From Clusia tigrina (Eukaryota; Arthropoda; Insecta; Diptera; Clusiidae): a stretch of DNA of 64,000 nt. The notes under the pieces were generated by a model that was not told the DNA's origin, searched no databases, and was given only the letters and a program-made list of their open reading frames with translations. A program made the position numbers and the translations under genes. The stretch spans positions 84,838,570 to 84,902,569 of the forward strand of contig OV050030.1 of assembly GCA_920105625.2 (NCBI GenBank). The letters are read 5' to 3'. Shown here piece after piece: positions 1 to 17,164 of the stretch; the first letter of the stretch is position 1, and each line of letters opens with the position of its first letter.

Positions 1-252
1 AGCTTTGAGTTAAATTGCTTCAACTACGCTGCTGCGAGCCTAGCTATACCATGCCCTGCGTAGCATTCTGCGAAGAACTTACTTGCCTTACTTGTTTTCT
101 TTCTGTAACTATATATTTGTTCTATTGACCTTGAACTTAGCTGGAAGAGTATGCAGCTCCGATATCCGCGTATGATTGTACTTAATATCCTTACGCTGTT
201 TACCGTCCGTTTTAAAGTTCGCTATCAACCTCTGAAGCTCCTTGCCCCCTAC
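1..252 (-). mobile_element. G1 gypsy fragment (gag N-terminal region) at window edge
   Basis: This segment repeats 8692-8943 at a constant offset of 8691 with only about two mismatches by eye. It is therefore a piece of the same Ty3/gypsy family (called G1 here) that fills 2.5-10.5 kb. In copy A this stretch codes the first part of the gag region on the minus strand. It stops abruptly at about 252, where a jockey-like LINE sequence begins. The rest of this copy, if any, lies left of the window. Confidence 0.85.
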
Positions 253-1782
253 ACTGAACTGCGAGCTAGAAAACAGTTTGAAAAAGTATACTGAGACGCT
301 AACTCCAACACAAAATACTAACTACTCTTTATGGAAAGCCTATACAAATATAAAGACTCCTAAAGACTGTCATCCACCACTCAGGCAAAATAAAGGAACT
401 TGGGCAAGAAGTGACGAAGGGAAAACCTCAGCGTTTGCAAGTCATCTTAAATTCGTATTTCAATCTAACCATCAACCAACAGTTTTGAAATTCCATGTTT
501 GGCCCCTAAAATACCACTAATCCCGATAAAGGTTAAAATGAAGGAAGTGCAACTTGCAATTAAAACCCAGCTAAACCCGAAAAAAGCACCAGGATTTGAA
601 TTAATTACCGCAAAAATGATTGTGGAATTGCCTAAAATAGCTTTCAAAATAGTGACGCGGTTATTTAATGCAATATTTAGGATTGGGTATTTTCGACAAC
701 CCTGGAAAATATCACAAATTAAAATCGATACCAAAACCCGGAAAAGATGCAACTCAACCGTCATCTTATCGGCCCATAAGCTTGCTCTCAGTAATTTCTA
801 AATTATTTAAGAAACTGCTTCTTCTAAAGCTGCAGCCGCACATATACAAATCCAACATTATTATTATTTGGATCTCGTAAGAATCACAGAACCATAGAGC
901 ACATTAACCGCATTACTAGTGCAATTCGAAATACTTTTGAAGACAAAAAATACTGCTCTGCTATATTCTTAGATATTGCACAGGCGTTTGACAGAGTTTG
1001 GCATGCAGGATAATTATATAAAATTCAAAAACTCTTTCCAGTTAATGTGCACATGCTATTCCAATCGTATTTGGAGAACCGAAAGTTCAGAGTCAAATAT
1101 GAAGAATACACCACAAACGACTTTGATATTAATGCTGGGGTTCTACAAGGTAGTGTTCTAGCTCCTGTACTATATGTATTATTCACTGCAGACCTCCCTA
1201 CTGATGAACACAAAAAACTACGAGAGCACTCAAATCCATTGATAAAAAATCGACTTAGAATTAAAATTGCAAGACGCCTGAAAAGATTGGACTCACCTAT
1301 ATACCTGTGGCGGCATCACTACCCCCACCTAGTTGTCGGGTACGGCAACGCAAGCAGACGCTACTTCCACGCGCCATCTATTGACGCGCAGTGTGTTCAT
1401 GGTAAGCGGAACTAGCCTGTGTTGGCTGCCGAATATCGGACTTCGTGTTTCCGGCCTGTTCGTTTTTTTCCGTTTTTGTTGCAGCGAGGGAACCTGACGG
1501 ACGCACTCGCACCTTCCTTAACTTAAGGCATCGTAATATATTTTACATTTATCAAATTGAAATTAATATTGTTTTCTTATTATTTATAAATTTGCAACGC
1601 TATAATCAAGCAAAAAGCTAAATATTAAATGTATTAAATATTAAAAATTTACTATATAAGATACTAAAATGCAAAAATGTAGTGAAATTTAATACGAAGC
1701 CCAAACACTCTAAGATGTGATTACTTATTGTTAAGCTGGAAATGAGTGAATTCAATAAATAAATGAAATGTTAAAAAAAAAA
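253..1782 (+). pseudogene. Jockey-like non-LTR retrotransposon, internally deleted and frameshifted
   Basis: Reverse-transcriptase pieces appear in order on the plus strand in shifting frames. They are the linker before the RT (253-520, with the jockey-type stretch LKKYTETLTP), RT blocks (529-870), a block ending in the conserved VLQGSVLAPVLY-type motif (1047-1210), and then directly a C-terminal HSNPLIKN/ARRLKRLD-like tail (1215-1290). The segment that should carry the catalytic YADD box is missing, so there is an internal deletion at about 1210. At 1741-1780 an AATAAA-rich stretch is followed by an A-run, consistent with a LINE 3' end. The element is 5'-truncated and dead. Clade assignment to Jockey is by motif resemblance. 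The 1314-1510 stretch may be foreign sequence. Confidence 0.75.
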
Positions 1783-3930
<2,148 letters not shown>

Positions 3931-4535
3931 ATGTTTTGTAGTTGTGAGTTCGTAAATAGAATAGCTTTAGCAAGTTATTGTGGAATGTTTTTGGGTTTGC
4001 CTTTAATCGTTACCACCGTGGTGACAGGGCTGCGGATTTCTGCCACTGTGTACGGTCCTTATCACATTTTATTTTTCCTAATTTGGTTCTTTATTAGTAC
4101 TCGGTCACCCACATCAAAGACTACTGGGTTTAGTAGTTTGTTGTAAGCTTCTCTGGATACTCGTTTAGCATGATAATCGTTTTCTCTAACCAATGCACGC
4201 GATCGCTGTAGCTTATATTTCCGCACTTTATTTGGTCATCAGCATTGTAAGGGCGCACATTTCCACTTCAAATTTGCTGGCATGTTGAAATCAGATCCGT
4301 AGATTATTCTAAACGGAGTTTGCTTCGTTCATACACGTTCAGTATTTTTATGTACATGCATGGCCGTAGTCAACCACTGATCCCAGTTCGAGCCATCCTC
4401 TTGGACGAAACCACGCAAGAATTCCGCCAGAGGACTTCGTCCTAGCGGACCGTTTGCTTGCGGATGATAAGGTAATGTGTAATTTCTTAATCCCTAGCAT
4501 TTTACATGTCTCCGAGAAAAATTTTCTGTTTTGCG
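3931..4535 (-). pseudogene. Integrase C-terminal remnant, G1 copy A
   Basis: On the minus strand this contains the end of the integrase core and the C-terminal GPY/F-like region, comparable with 49255-49857 in copy C. The zinc-binding HHCC domain and the first part of the catalytic core are missing. The RNase H end (motif LNADALSRVP) is fused almost directly to KFFSETCKMLGIKKLHIT at about 4530-4537, a deletion of roughly 0.6 kb relative to copy C. Arm B carries the same junction. Confidence 0.85.
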
Positions 4536-5735
4536 GCACTCTGCTAAGTGCATCTGCATTTAGGTTCTTTCTCCCAGGCTTGTATATGATTTCCAAATCA
4601 TACTCAGACAATTTGTGCCGAAAACTTGCCAATCGAGAAGTTTGATCTTTAAGATTCGCTACTTCACTTTAGAATGGGCATCCTAGCAGATATGCCCTAT
4701 TCTATGTAGCCAACACTAAGCCTTGAAATTCTTTCTCTTTTGTGGAGTATCTCATCTAGTTTGTTAAAAGTCGGGGTAAGCCAAAATCGGCGGTGAGCTA
4801 ATCATTTCCTTTAGCCTTTTGAACGCCTTTTGAACGCCTTTTGACAGCTCTCTGTCTATTCGAACTTTGCTTCTTTACGTAGCAACTTACTAATTGGCAA
4901 TGCAATTCCGGGTAGTCCTTCTACGTACTTTGTATAATAGTTCACTAGTCCTAGGACCGCTTGCAATTCTTTTCTGTTTCTCGAGATTGCTATATTCTTC
5001 TTGCATTCGACTTTCTGAGGATCTGGCAGTGCTCCTGCCTCTGAACCACGATGGCCCAGATAAACCACCTCTCTTCGCAAAAACTTACACTTCCCTTTGT
5101 TCAATTTCAAATTGTGTGCTCGTAATTTCTGGAGCACCTTACATAAGCGTTGCGAATGCTGCTGTAAGTTCTTCCCATAAATTACAAATATCATCGAAAT
5201 ACACAATACCTTGCAAGCCTGCTGGCACATGGTTCATCAGCCTTTGGGAGGTAGCCGGTGTTCCTGTTAGTCCAATTGACATCCTGTTGTACTAAACGTT
5301 GTTTTCTGCTTATCTTGGGTATCCACTAGAACTTGATGGTAGCCACTCGCTAAATCAAGTGTAGAAAAATATTTAATTGGCCCAGGTTTTCTTCTATCCT
5401 TGGTATCGGGGACACCTGCTTGATAGTGGCGTCGTTCAATTTTATAAAATCAACGACCATTCTCCACTTCTTCTGATCCTGAGCACCCCCCTTCTTTGGT
5501 ACTAAAATTAGTGGTGAGTTCCAAGGGGAGGTACTCGGTGAAATTATGTTCTCCTTAAACATTCCTTCAACATGCATGTTTACCTCAGCTTTATGAGCTT
5601 CCGCAACCTGTATTGTTTTTGCTTAATTCGCTTAATTGGTATCTTATGCTCCATCAAAAATATGTCATGGAATGAGGTACATATGGCTTCAATTGATGCC
5701 TTCTCTTCTCAGTTTACGCTTTTGTCTAATTTCAG
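4536..5735 (-). pseudogene. Reverse transcriptase/RNase H remnant, G1 copy A
   Basis: Minus-strand RT blocks are recognisable: PSTSPWNSPLILVPKKGG (5350-5577), the YxDD region, and the FLRREVVYLGHRGSEAG and LGLVNYYTKYVEGLPGIALP blocks (4856-5230), followed by the RNase H tail. In the functional order copy C has YLDD; here the region reads YFDDI with a base lost nearby. A small deletion after the RIEENLGQ block shifts the frame. These lesions are shared with arm B. Confidence 0.9.
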
Positions 5736-6642
5736 TGATACTAGAACTCTTTCTATCATTTTTCTTACATCTACATGTTTAATCTTATTAACCGATCCAT
5801 AATGCGGTTCCTTGAAATTATCGTAGCTAGTAAACTTTGGCCTAAAATCCTTATCCATATAATAGTCCTCTTCTGATGCATTTAGTACATTAGCGTACAC
5901 TTTACCCTTGTCAACGTGTGTTACGGTTTCTCCCATATACTCGTATACACCCTCCTCTAGCTGCTGCTTGTGCAAAACAACAGTCCTAAGTTTTGTGTTT
6001 ATGTGCATAGTAACTACTCTCGTTGATCTTGGGCTTTCTACCACCGTATCACTATTCTTAGCCCTATGCACGGATCCTTCCTGCCATGACTTTAATGGAA
6101 CAGTAAGGATCCTATTCTTATTATTATCATAAGACGATAGCTGTTTTTCCAGCGGATGCAAAGATTATTTCATTCCTTATCCAATTCCACTTCGTGCATT
6201 CTAAAACTTATACCCATAACCTCGCTGTAATTTACGCTAACTGTACCTAGTAGCTAGTATGCATCCACGAAACGCTACGTTAAGCATTATTACATGCGTC
6301 TGCTTAATCCCCAGCTCTTTCCGTAAAGCACTCGATTTTATGAGGCTGGTATCCGCCCCTGATTCCACCAACAGCACTAGCTTTCCACCAGCTGCCTCTT
6401 TGCAGGGTATCTCGACGAAGCAACGTCCTTTTTCCCAAAATGGATGCCATTCTACTTCCTAGCTCTTCAAGTTTTTTCCTCCATGCACAGCAGCTATCCT
6501 TAACGATTCTATATTCCCTAAAAATTATCATGACTATCTTAACTATAAACACCTTTACCGCGTTCGCGACGATTGGCCTATACTTTCTAACCTTATTAAA
6601 ACTTATCCTAAGTACTGGAATCATAACAGTTACCCAAACCAA
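5709..6642 (-). pseudogene. Protease and protease-RT linker, G1 copy A
   Basis: This matches copy C 51700-52700. It includes the linker with MHINTKLRTVVLHKQQLEEG and FRPKFTSYDNFKEPHYGSVN (5709-6161) and the retropepsin region (6304-6642). The protease active-site surroundings are degraded, with stops and frame changes. Confidence 0.8.
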
Positions 6643-6807
6643 AACGCTCCTCCGTATCTTGAACTATAGTCCTTACATTACTCGGTACGTGGTATTGGAG
6701 AGCCTCTTGCTCGTCCTTCTCATGGAATGCAGTTCCTACATTACTCGTCACGCGTATTTTTGGCTTAATTCTTTTTTCTTTTCTTTCTGCTTTCCAGCCT
6801 TCTGGCC

Positions 6808-8988
6808 TCAACTATGCCGCTGCAAGTTTCCCAGGATTCCCTGTTGGAACTGTTTATGCTTACATTCCGCTGCTCGATGTCCTATTCGACCACATGAAAG
6901 GCATTTCAAGCTCTGTGTGGTGTTGCTTCTCCTCGCTTCATTTGCGGAACTCCAATTCGGACGCTGCTTATTACTCGCAATGTTGAAGGGATTCTTTCCT
7001 TGGTTAATTAATTCTGTTGGGTTAACTCGGGGTCTACTGCAGTTCCGCCGCCTTCTCTCCTGGGTGGATCTGAGTGTCGCGTTGCTCGCTGTCTGATCCC
7101 ATTCTCTGCCACCTAGGCACTGTAGACTTGCTTCATGACCATATGCTTGAAATTTCATACAGTAAGGCATGTTTTTGCGTGTAAAGCACTCATCCCTTGT
7201 ATGACCAGGTTTGTGGCAAAACGAACATGTGGGCGTCCTCTGTACAAACTTCGTGTCCTGATTTCTCGGATTCAAGGACACACCGGAATTATACGCTCCT
7301 CTGTATATGTTTGGGATAGCATTGCTGATCTCTCTATTTTCGACAGCAGCAGTGAACATGTCCAGCCTGTTTGCTACTGTATGTACCTCATCCAAAACAG
7401 CCGTACTCCGCTCCACCAGGAATTGCTAATCGCCTCTTCTGCTCATTCCGATAGCTGTTAACGCTGACTTGTCAACTTCGTATAATAGCGCTGTATCTCC
7501 AACGCCATTTTATTTACCTCCCACTATTTCTGTGGCCAGCTCCTGAAGCCTCGCATGTCCTCACTTGCCAGCTGCTTCCCCATTCTGATTTCTTGGGGCA
7601 CGCCTTCCGGAGTCGTCACGTTCAGATAAGTTCTTCTTAGGATCCTGTAAAGCTCGTCGGCACTGGCGAATTCCTTTGGCAGCACAAGGTTGGTTGTATA
7701 CATTTCCAAAAAACCTCTGTTTTACAAAGTCAAAGAAATCCTGCAATTCATCAGGCCTTCTTTGCAAGTTGAGAAACTTGAATGTACCTGTTGACTTCTG
7801 ACCGTAAGTCTTCTGACGCAGCACCAGTAAACACGGGTACTAGCCTGGCCCCAGCCTTTGAGATTTCCTCTATACCCATTTTAGTGTTAACTTAGGAAGA
7901 ATGTCCTCCACTTGCTATTGGAATGCTTTCTAGACTAAGTTCTGCAGGTTTTTGGAAGTACTTAACCAGTGACGGACTCAAACTAAGTAGTCTTCGACCG
8001 TCTGTTCCACAGGGGAATTACTGTCTACAGTATTGGTTCTTTGTTGCTCTGTTATTAGCTCTGGTTCTGGAAATACCATGCTTTTATTGTGTAACGGATT
8101 TCCAGGCGAAAAAGGCTCGATTCAGATACTTCAAACAGAAATTCTGCCTGAATAAAATTCTTGGCTTTATCACCCGATTTATCCCCTCGGTCGACAAATA
8201 TTCTGGCCAGGGAACATTCAGAGGCAATGTCAACACTGGCTCTGTGTATATTTCCGAGGTAGATGACGACATTGGTCTCGCTTGAATAGGTTTCACGTTT
8301 GTTGTTCTCTTCCACTGCATATTCTCCTTTTCAGAAATGAAACTATTTCTTCCGTCGCCTCGAGTCGTCTAGAAAGCTCCTTTGTTCTTTTACTCAGATA
8401 ATCCCTATTTGCTTGCAGATTTTTATTGCTGCTGACAATTTCCGATACTCGTTCGTCCGATCTGTTCTGAATGGTGGTTAGTGCCTGATCAGCTATTTCC
8501 AGGGGTGATAGATCCCACCCTAGACTAGACTGGTTCCAAAGCTCCTGAGCCTCGATCGTACTAGTGTTGAACTCAAATTGTTCAAAAAGCTTTCTGTGAA
8601 CAAGCTATCCTCAGTTTCTAGAGTTTTAAGCTTATTCGGCGCTTCCCCTTTTCCTGGGACTTGGACTTTCTGCGCAACCTCTATTTTTTCAAGCTTTGAG
8701 TTAAATTGCCTCAACTACGCTGCTGCGAGCCTAGCTATACCATGCCCTGCGTAGCATTCTGCGAAGAACTTACTTGCCTTACTTGTTTTCTTTCTGTAAC
8801 TCTATATTTGTTCTATTGACCTTGAACTTAGCTGGAAGAGTATGCAGCTCCGATATCCGCGTATGATTGTACTTAATATCCTTACGCTGTTTACCGTCCG
8901 TTTTAAAGTTCGCTATCAACCTCTGAAGCTCCTTGCCCCCTACCACCTGTCCTTTCGATAACTCCTTGCTTTCCTTAGACAATCCCAT
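6808..8988 (-). pseudogene. gag, G1 copy A (frameshifted)
   Basis: The start region at 8988 (MGLSKESKELSKGQ) continues downstream in several frames to a nucleocapsid at 6808-7416. The nucleocapsid carries three zinc knuckles of CX2CX4HX4C type: CSFCHKPGHTRDEC (intact), CMKFQAYGHEASLQC (second cysteine replaced by Phe) and CLSCGRIGHRAAEC (intact). Gag would assemble the intracellular particle and bind RNA. Several frame breaks between 7416 and 8715 disable it. Confidence 0.85.
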
Positions 8989-10029
8989 AAAGCGTTACAA
9001 TTATTTCTTAATTATAAATAAACGCAATCTATTTCTAGTTTAAACAACTTCTTATTCATTCCAATCTATTTATAGTACTTTTACACAGATTTTACTACAT
9101 TAGTCATATTTTTCCTTTTGCAATTATTCTTTTCTTAATTTAAGAGTTAATAAAATTTTGTTTAAACTTAAAATAATCTCATCTTGATGTCCGGCGCGTG
9201 ATCCTCCAATGATTCTTAGGCAATCTAACCGAGTGTTACATTCATTTCCTAATAATCAATAAATATTTAACCCCCTACAAGCCAAATCAATTCATAAACT
9301 CAAAAAGTTTACAATAAAAATGCAGCATGCCCGTTTGATCCAACTGATTTCTTAATTTCTTACTGATTTGTTAATTTTCATTTTAAATTAAACTGGCCTC
9401 ATTTGCAAACAACAAGGTAGATTTTCCTTTGTCTTTTATTTTAAAATGAAATTTTCTTCCCAAACTAAAATGCGTAATAATTCAAGAAAAATTTCATTCT
9501 ACTGAAGTATAAAGCAATATTTTCAAAATCCGAAATTACATGATTCATTCCCGATAATTTCAATCCATTAACCTGAACCGTCTGGGCAACCTATTGAAAC
9601 ACATAATATAACATAAATTGTCAGACTATTATTTAATGAAAACAGGCAGTAAAATATAAAAGCACTCGCAGTGTAATACCAAAGAGAAAACAAAACTATT
9701 TTAATTACGTAAGTATAAAAATTACACTTAATTAACTGCACAACTACCGAATGTGACTACCGATTATTTATTAAAATTTATAGTATTTTCGCTTCTTTTG
9801 TTATCGTAAAGTAAAAGAGTAAAAACAAATTACGAATAATTTTTACGAAATACCTCCCAAACTCGTGGTTAACATTTTGGTGTTTATTTATACCCGAAGA
9901 ACAATTGTTCAGAACATGACTCAGTTTTGGGAAAAAAATTATTCTAGGAATTACAAAATATTTATGCAACAACCCGTGTTGTATGCACCTCTTGACAATA
10001 ATATTTACTCTTTTTTATAGCTTAATACT
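8989..10029 (-). other. 5' leader of G1 copy A
   Basis: AT-rich, non-coding stretch between the LTR and gag. It resembles 55500-56450 of copy C, including the 'gtataaaaattacactt' motif at 9711-9727. I do not see the primer-binding site that copy C has next to its LTR, so the leader is eroded at the LTR junction. Confidence 0.6.
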
Positions 10030-10500
10030 TGTTGGGCTCCTGTGTGTTGTAGTCGCTGGTTGTAGCGAGAGCCATTTTGCTGCCGGTACTAGGCGCGGGC
10101 GTGGGCGAAGAGTTGGTGGTTACTAAAAAGATAGCTGCCAAAGTATAACACTGCGTATTTTTTAGTTATAAAATACAAGAGAGCTTTATTGTTTAAAATC
10201 ATAAGTCTTATATCCTATTTTACAATGAATACTAAGCACCTTTCTGGTGTCCCAGTTACGCAATTATTAATCGGTGTCAGTTGGTTAAGCAACTGACCTA
10301 CTGAATATGAGAATCTCGACGGTGCATTCTAAAGGCCAATGCCCCTCGTCAACTTCAGCGATTGCGGAACTTTAGCACCCTAAAAGTTCACATAATGATT
10401 AATCATAAGTCACATTTTATTTATAATACATACACCCTACAAATATGTGATTAAATAATTATTTGATAATTATAATATTTAAGCAGTTCGTGCTGTGAGG
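10030..10500 (-). repeat. LTR of G1 copy A (truncated)
   Basis: It starts with TGTTGGGCTCC and aligns in order with the copy C LTRs. Shared blocks include an AGCTTTATT polyadenylation-type block, 'ctggtgtcccagttacgcaa', 'tcagttggttaagcaactga' and 'cggtgcattctaaa'. It stops at 'gtgctgtgagg' and lacks about the last 25-30 bp expected from copy C, being joined directly to a gag fragment. Confidence 0.85.
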
Positions 10501-11003
10501 GGTGTTTTTGCGTGAAAAGCACTCATCTCTTGTATTACCAGATTTACGGCAGAATGAGCAAATGGGTTTGCTTGGCTGGGATCCTTGGTCTCTTTGTTGC
10601 GGAAAGTGGCCCAAAAAAGTTCAGTTGTTGAACCACACCTGCCTTAGCAGGCATGGTAGTGCAGCAGATTCCAACTAACTCTGCCATACTTCTCTGTGTT
10701 AGATTAAATGCGTACCTTGCTAAATCCCTATTTATGAGGCCTGCTTTGAACACAGAAATCATAGCCCGTTCTATTTGAGCCTTGTATGCTGCAATGTTTC
10801 CTGGAAACTGCCTGTTGGCTTCCATCTCAGCAGCGTTCCCCAGAGAGTGGAGCCTTCGTCCCCAGGCTCTCAATTCTTCCCCAGGTTTCTGAGTTGATTC
10901 CTGAATTTCCCGAACGAGACAGTCGTACGACTTTTGTTTTAAATAAGTCCGATCCAAAAGTGCATATAATTCTGCCTTCTGTAAATCAAACGCATCACCT
11001 GTG
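10501..11003 (-). pseudogene. gag capsid fragment of another G1 copy
   Basis: The minus-strand translation contains AELYALLDRTYLKQKSYDC and the following capsid block in one frame, closely matching copy C at 53200-53780. It ends near the first zinc knuckle. It lies between a truncated LTR (10030-10500) and the reversed pol segment of arm B. At 11003/11004 the strand of the G1 sequence flips, so this is a rearrangement breakpoint. Confidence 0.85.
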
Positions 11004-11161
11004 GAAATTAGACAAAAGCGTAAACTGAGAAGAGAAGGCATCAATTGAAGCCATATGTACCTCATTCCATGACATATTTTTGATGGAGCATAAGATACCA
11101 ATTAAGCGAATTAATCAAAAACAATACAGATTGCGAAAGCTCATAAAGCTGAGGTAAACAT

Positions 11162-12094
11162 TGTAAAGACGGAAAATACCAGAAGTATTTTCCGCATACA
11201 CAACAAAAACTATATGCTACCACCAGAGACCGTGTTAACTCCACAAACAAATAACGATGTCCACCATATTTTGTTTGGAAATGACCATCATCAATATTCA
11301 AGCATGCAACCATCCCCGATATCATGCAGCTTAAAAAGGTAACCACCTCCCACGCTAAATGCAACAACAAAGACAGCGGATAAGTATAACAAAACATTTA
11401 CGCACAGACGATCGGACCAATAAACGTACAGGTGGTGAGGAGCGCAGAAACCGAAAGAGTTAGACTGATGACGACGACGGCCTAATAGTACAAAGAACAT
11501 CAAGAGGGACTAGTACGGCTATAAAGGAGAAAAGAAAGAGCAAGCAAGCATATCTACAACAGTGCAGCGACCAAAGGCGGAACACAGAGAAACCCGAAAG
11601 AGCACCACACACACGCTAACCGATCGCACACACAAAGCAGTAAGCAGGCAGAGTGCAAACCAATCTCTGCAACAACAACAACACTACAGCGACCGAAGGC
11701 GGAGCACGGATGACAACGAGAGCGCACCACACATACGCAACGCAGACAGAGCCAGGAGTTTATGGTTTTGACCGACTCTCCCTGGGACACATACGCAACG
11801 CAGACAGAGCCAGGAGTTTATGGTTTTGACCGACTCTCCCTGGGACACATACGCAACGCAGACAGAGCCAGAGGAGTTTATGGTTTTGACCGACTCTCCC
11901 TGGGACACTAGTACAAACCACGGACACTACCACGAGCACACAGAGTAGGGTATAATTAAAAATAATTATCTAATAAGTTTAAAATTTTTATAAATAAATA
12001 AAACACTTATAAAAACTAACACTGTTGAAATAAATTTCTGTAATTGACCCTGGAACCCGCTGAGTTTTTACCCCAGCGAAAACGAGTCGTTACA
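11162..12094 (+). mobile_element. Solo LTR with 4-bp target duplication
   Basis: The 933-bp insert interrupts arm B where arm A is continuous ('ggtaaacatgcatg' in reverse). It begins TGTAAAGACGG and ends GAGTCGTTACA, giving TG...CA ends and a 5-bp terminal inverted repeat. It is flanked by ACAT on both sides (11158-11161 and 12095-12098). These are the signatures of an LTR left after LTR-LTR recombination. An AATAAA cluster near 11990-12001 suggests plus orientation. The internal element is not present, so its family is unknown. Confidence 0.93.
11731..11907. repeat. 58-bp tandem repeat, three copies
   Basis: Units start at 11731, 11789 and 11847 with the same 'acatacgcaacgcagacaga' opening. 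The third unit has about 3 extra bases. It lies inside the solo LTR, as tandem arrays often do in LTR U3 regions. Confidence 0.95.
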
Positions 12095-13138
12095 ACATGC
12101 ATGTTGAAGGAATGTTTAAGGAGAACATAATTTCACCGAGTACCTCCATTTGGAACTCACCACTAATTTTAGTACCAAAGAAGGGGGGTGCTCAGGATCA
12201 GAAGAAGTGGAGAATGGTCGTTGATTTTATAAAATTGAACGACGCCACTATCAAGCAGGTGTCCCCGATACCAAGGATAGAAGAAAACCTGGGCCAATTA
12301 AATATTTTTCTACACTTGATTTAGCGAGTGGCTACCATCAAGTTCTAGTGGATACCCAAGATAAGCAGAAAACAACGTTTAGTACAACAGGATGTCGTTT
12401 GGACTAACAGGAACACCGGCTACCTCCCAAAGGCTGATGAACCATGTGCTAGCAGGCTTGCAAGATATTGTGTATTTCGATGATATTTGTAATTTATGGG
12501 AAGAACTTACAGCAGCATTCGCAACGCTTGTGTAAGGTGCTCCAGAAATTACGAGCACACAATTTGAAATTGAACAAAGGGAAGTGTAAATTTTTGCGAA
12601 GAGAGGTGGTTTATCTGGGCCATCGTGGTTCAGAGGCAGGAGCACTGCCAGATCCTCAGAAAGTCGAATGCATGAAGAATATAGCAATCTCGAGAAACAG
12701 AAAAGAATTGCAAGCGGTCCTAGGACTAGTGAACTATTATACAAAGTACGTAGAAGGACTACCCGGAATTGCATTGCCAATTAGTAAGTTGCTACGTAAA
12801 GAAGCAAAGTTCGAATAGACAGAGAGCTGTCAAAAAGCGTTCAAAAGGCTAAAGAAAATTATTAGCTCACCGCCGATTTTGGCTTACCCCGACTTTTAAC
12901 AAACTAGATGAGATACTCCACAAAAGAGAAGGAATTTCAAGGCTTAGTGTTGGCTACATAGAATAGGGCATATCTGCTAGGATGCCCATTCTAAAGTGAA
13001 GTAGCGAATCTTAAAGATCAAACTTCTCGATTGGCAAGTTTTCGGCACAAATTGTCTGAGTATGATTTGGAAATCATATACAAGCCTGCGAGAAAGAACC
13101 TAAATGCAGATGCACTTAGCAGAGTGCCGCAAAACAGA
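12095..13138 (+). pseudogene. Reverse transcriptase/RNase H remnant in arm B
   Basis: This is the plus-strand duplicate of copy A 4536-5577. It carries the same RT blocks, the same YFDD region, the same frameshift after RIEENLGQ and the same RNase H tail with LNADALSRVP. Small point differences from arm A (for example STSIWNSPL for STSPWNSPL) show limited divergence since duplication. Confidence 0.9.
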
Positions 13139-13760
13139 AAATTATTCTCGAAGACATGTAAAATACTAGGGATTAAGAAATTACACATTACTCCTTAGCA
13201 TCCGCAAGCAAACGGTCCGCTAGGACGAAGTCCTCTGGCGGAATTCTTGCGTGGTTTCGTCCAAGAGGATGGCTCGAACTGGGATCAGTGGTTGACTACG
13301 GCCATGCATGTACATAAAAATACTGAACGTGTATGAACGAAGCAAACTCCGTTTAGAATAATCTACGGATTTGATTTCAACATGCCAGCAAATTTGAAGT
13401 GAAAATGTGCACCCTTACAATGCTGATGACCAAATAAAGTGCGGAAATATAAGCTACAGCGATCGCGTGCATTGGTTAGAGAAAACGATGATCAGGCTAA
13501 ACGAGTATCCAGAGAAGCTTACAACAAACTACTAAACCCAGTAGTCTTTGATGTGGGTGACCGAGTACTAATAAAGAACCAAATTAGGAAAAATAAAATG
13601 TGATAAGGACCGTACACAGTGGCAGAAATCCGCAGCCCTGTCACCACGGTGGTAACGATTAAAGGCAAACCCAAAAACATTCCACAATAACTTGCTAAAG
13701 CTATTCTATTTACGAACTCACAACTACAAAACATGTGTGTGTAGTGTACTACACTCGTAG
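13139..13760 (+). pseudogene. Integrase C-terminal remnant in arm B
   Basis: It begins at the same RNase H-integrase deletion junction as arm A (13137-13145 pairs with 4530-4537). It continues through the end of the catalytic core to a GPY/F-like region with 'SPVTTVVTIKG' around 13635-13670. It has multiple frame breaks and is inactive. Confidence 0.85.
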
Positions 13761-17127
<3,367 letters not shown>

Positions 17128-17164
17128 CACTGAATTGTCGTAACAACCAGTAGAAGAGTTAGTT

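Noticed and set aside
6440..7096. 218-codon open stretch on the plus strand
   Set aside because: It is the reverse shadow of gag and protease sequence of G1 copy A; hydrophobic content results from the complement of Lys/Glu-rich codons.
11062..11908. Several open stretches with Cys/Val-rich translations
   Set aside because: They fall in the solo LTR and its tandem repeats and have no domain.
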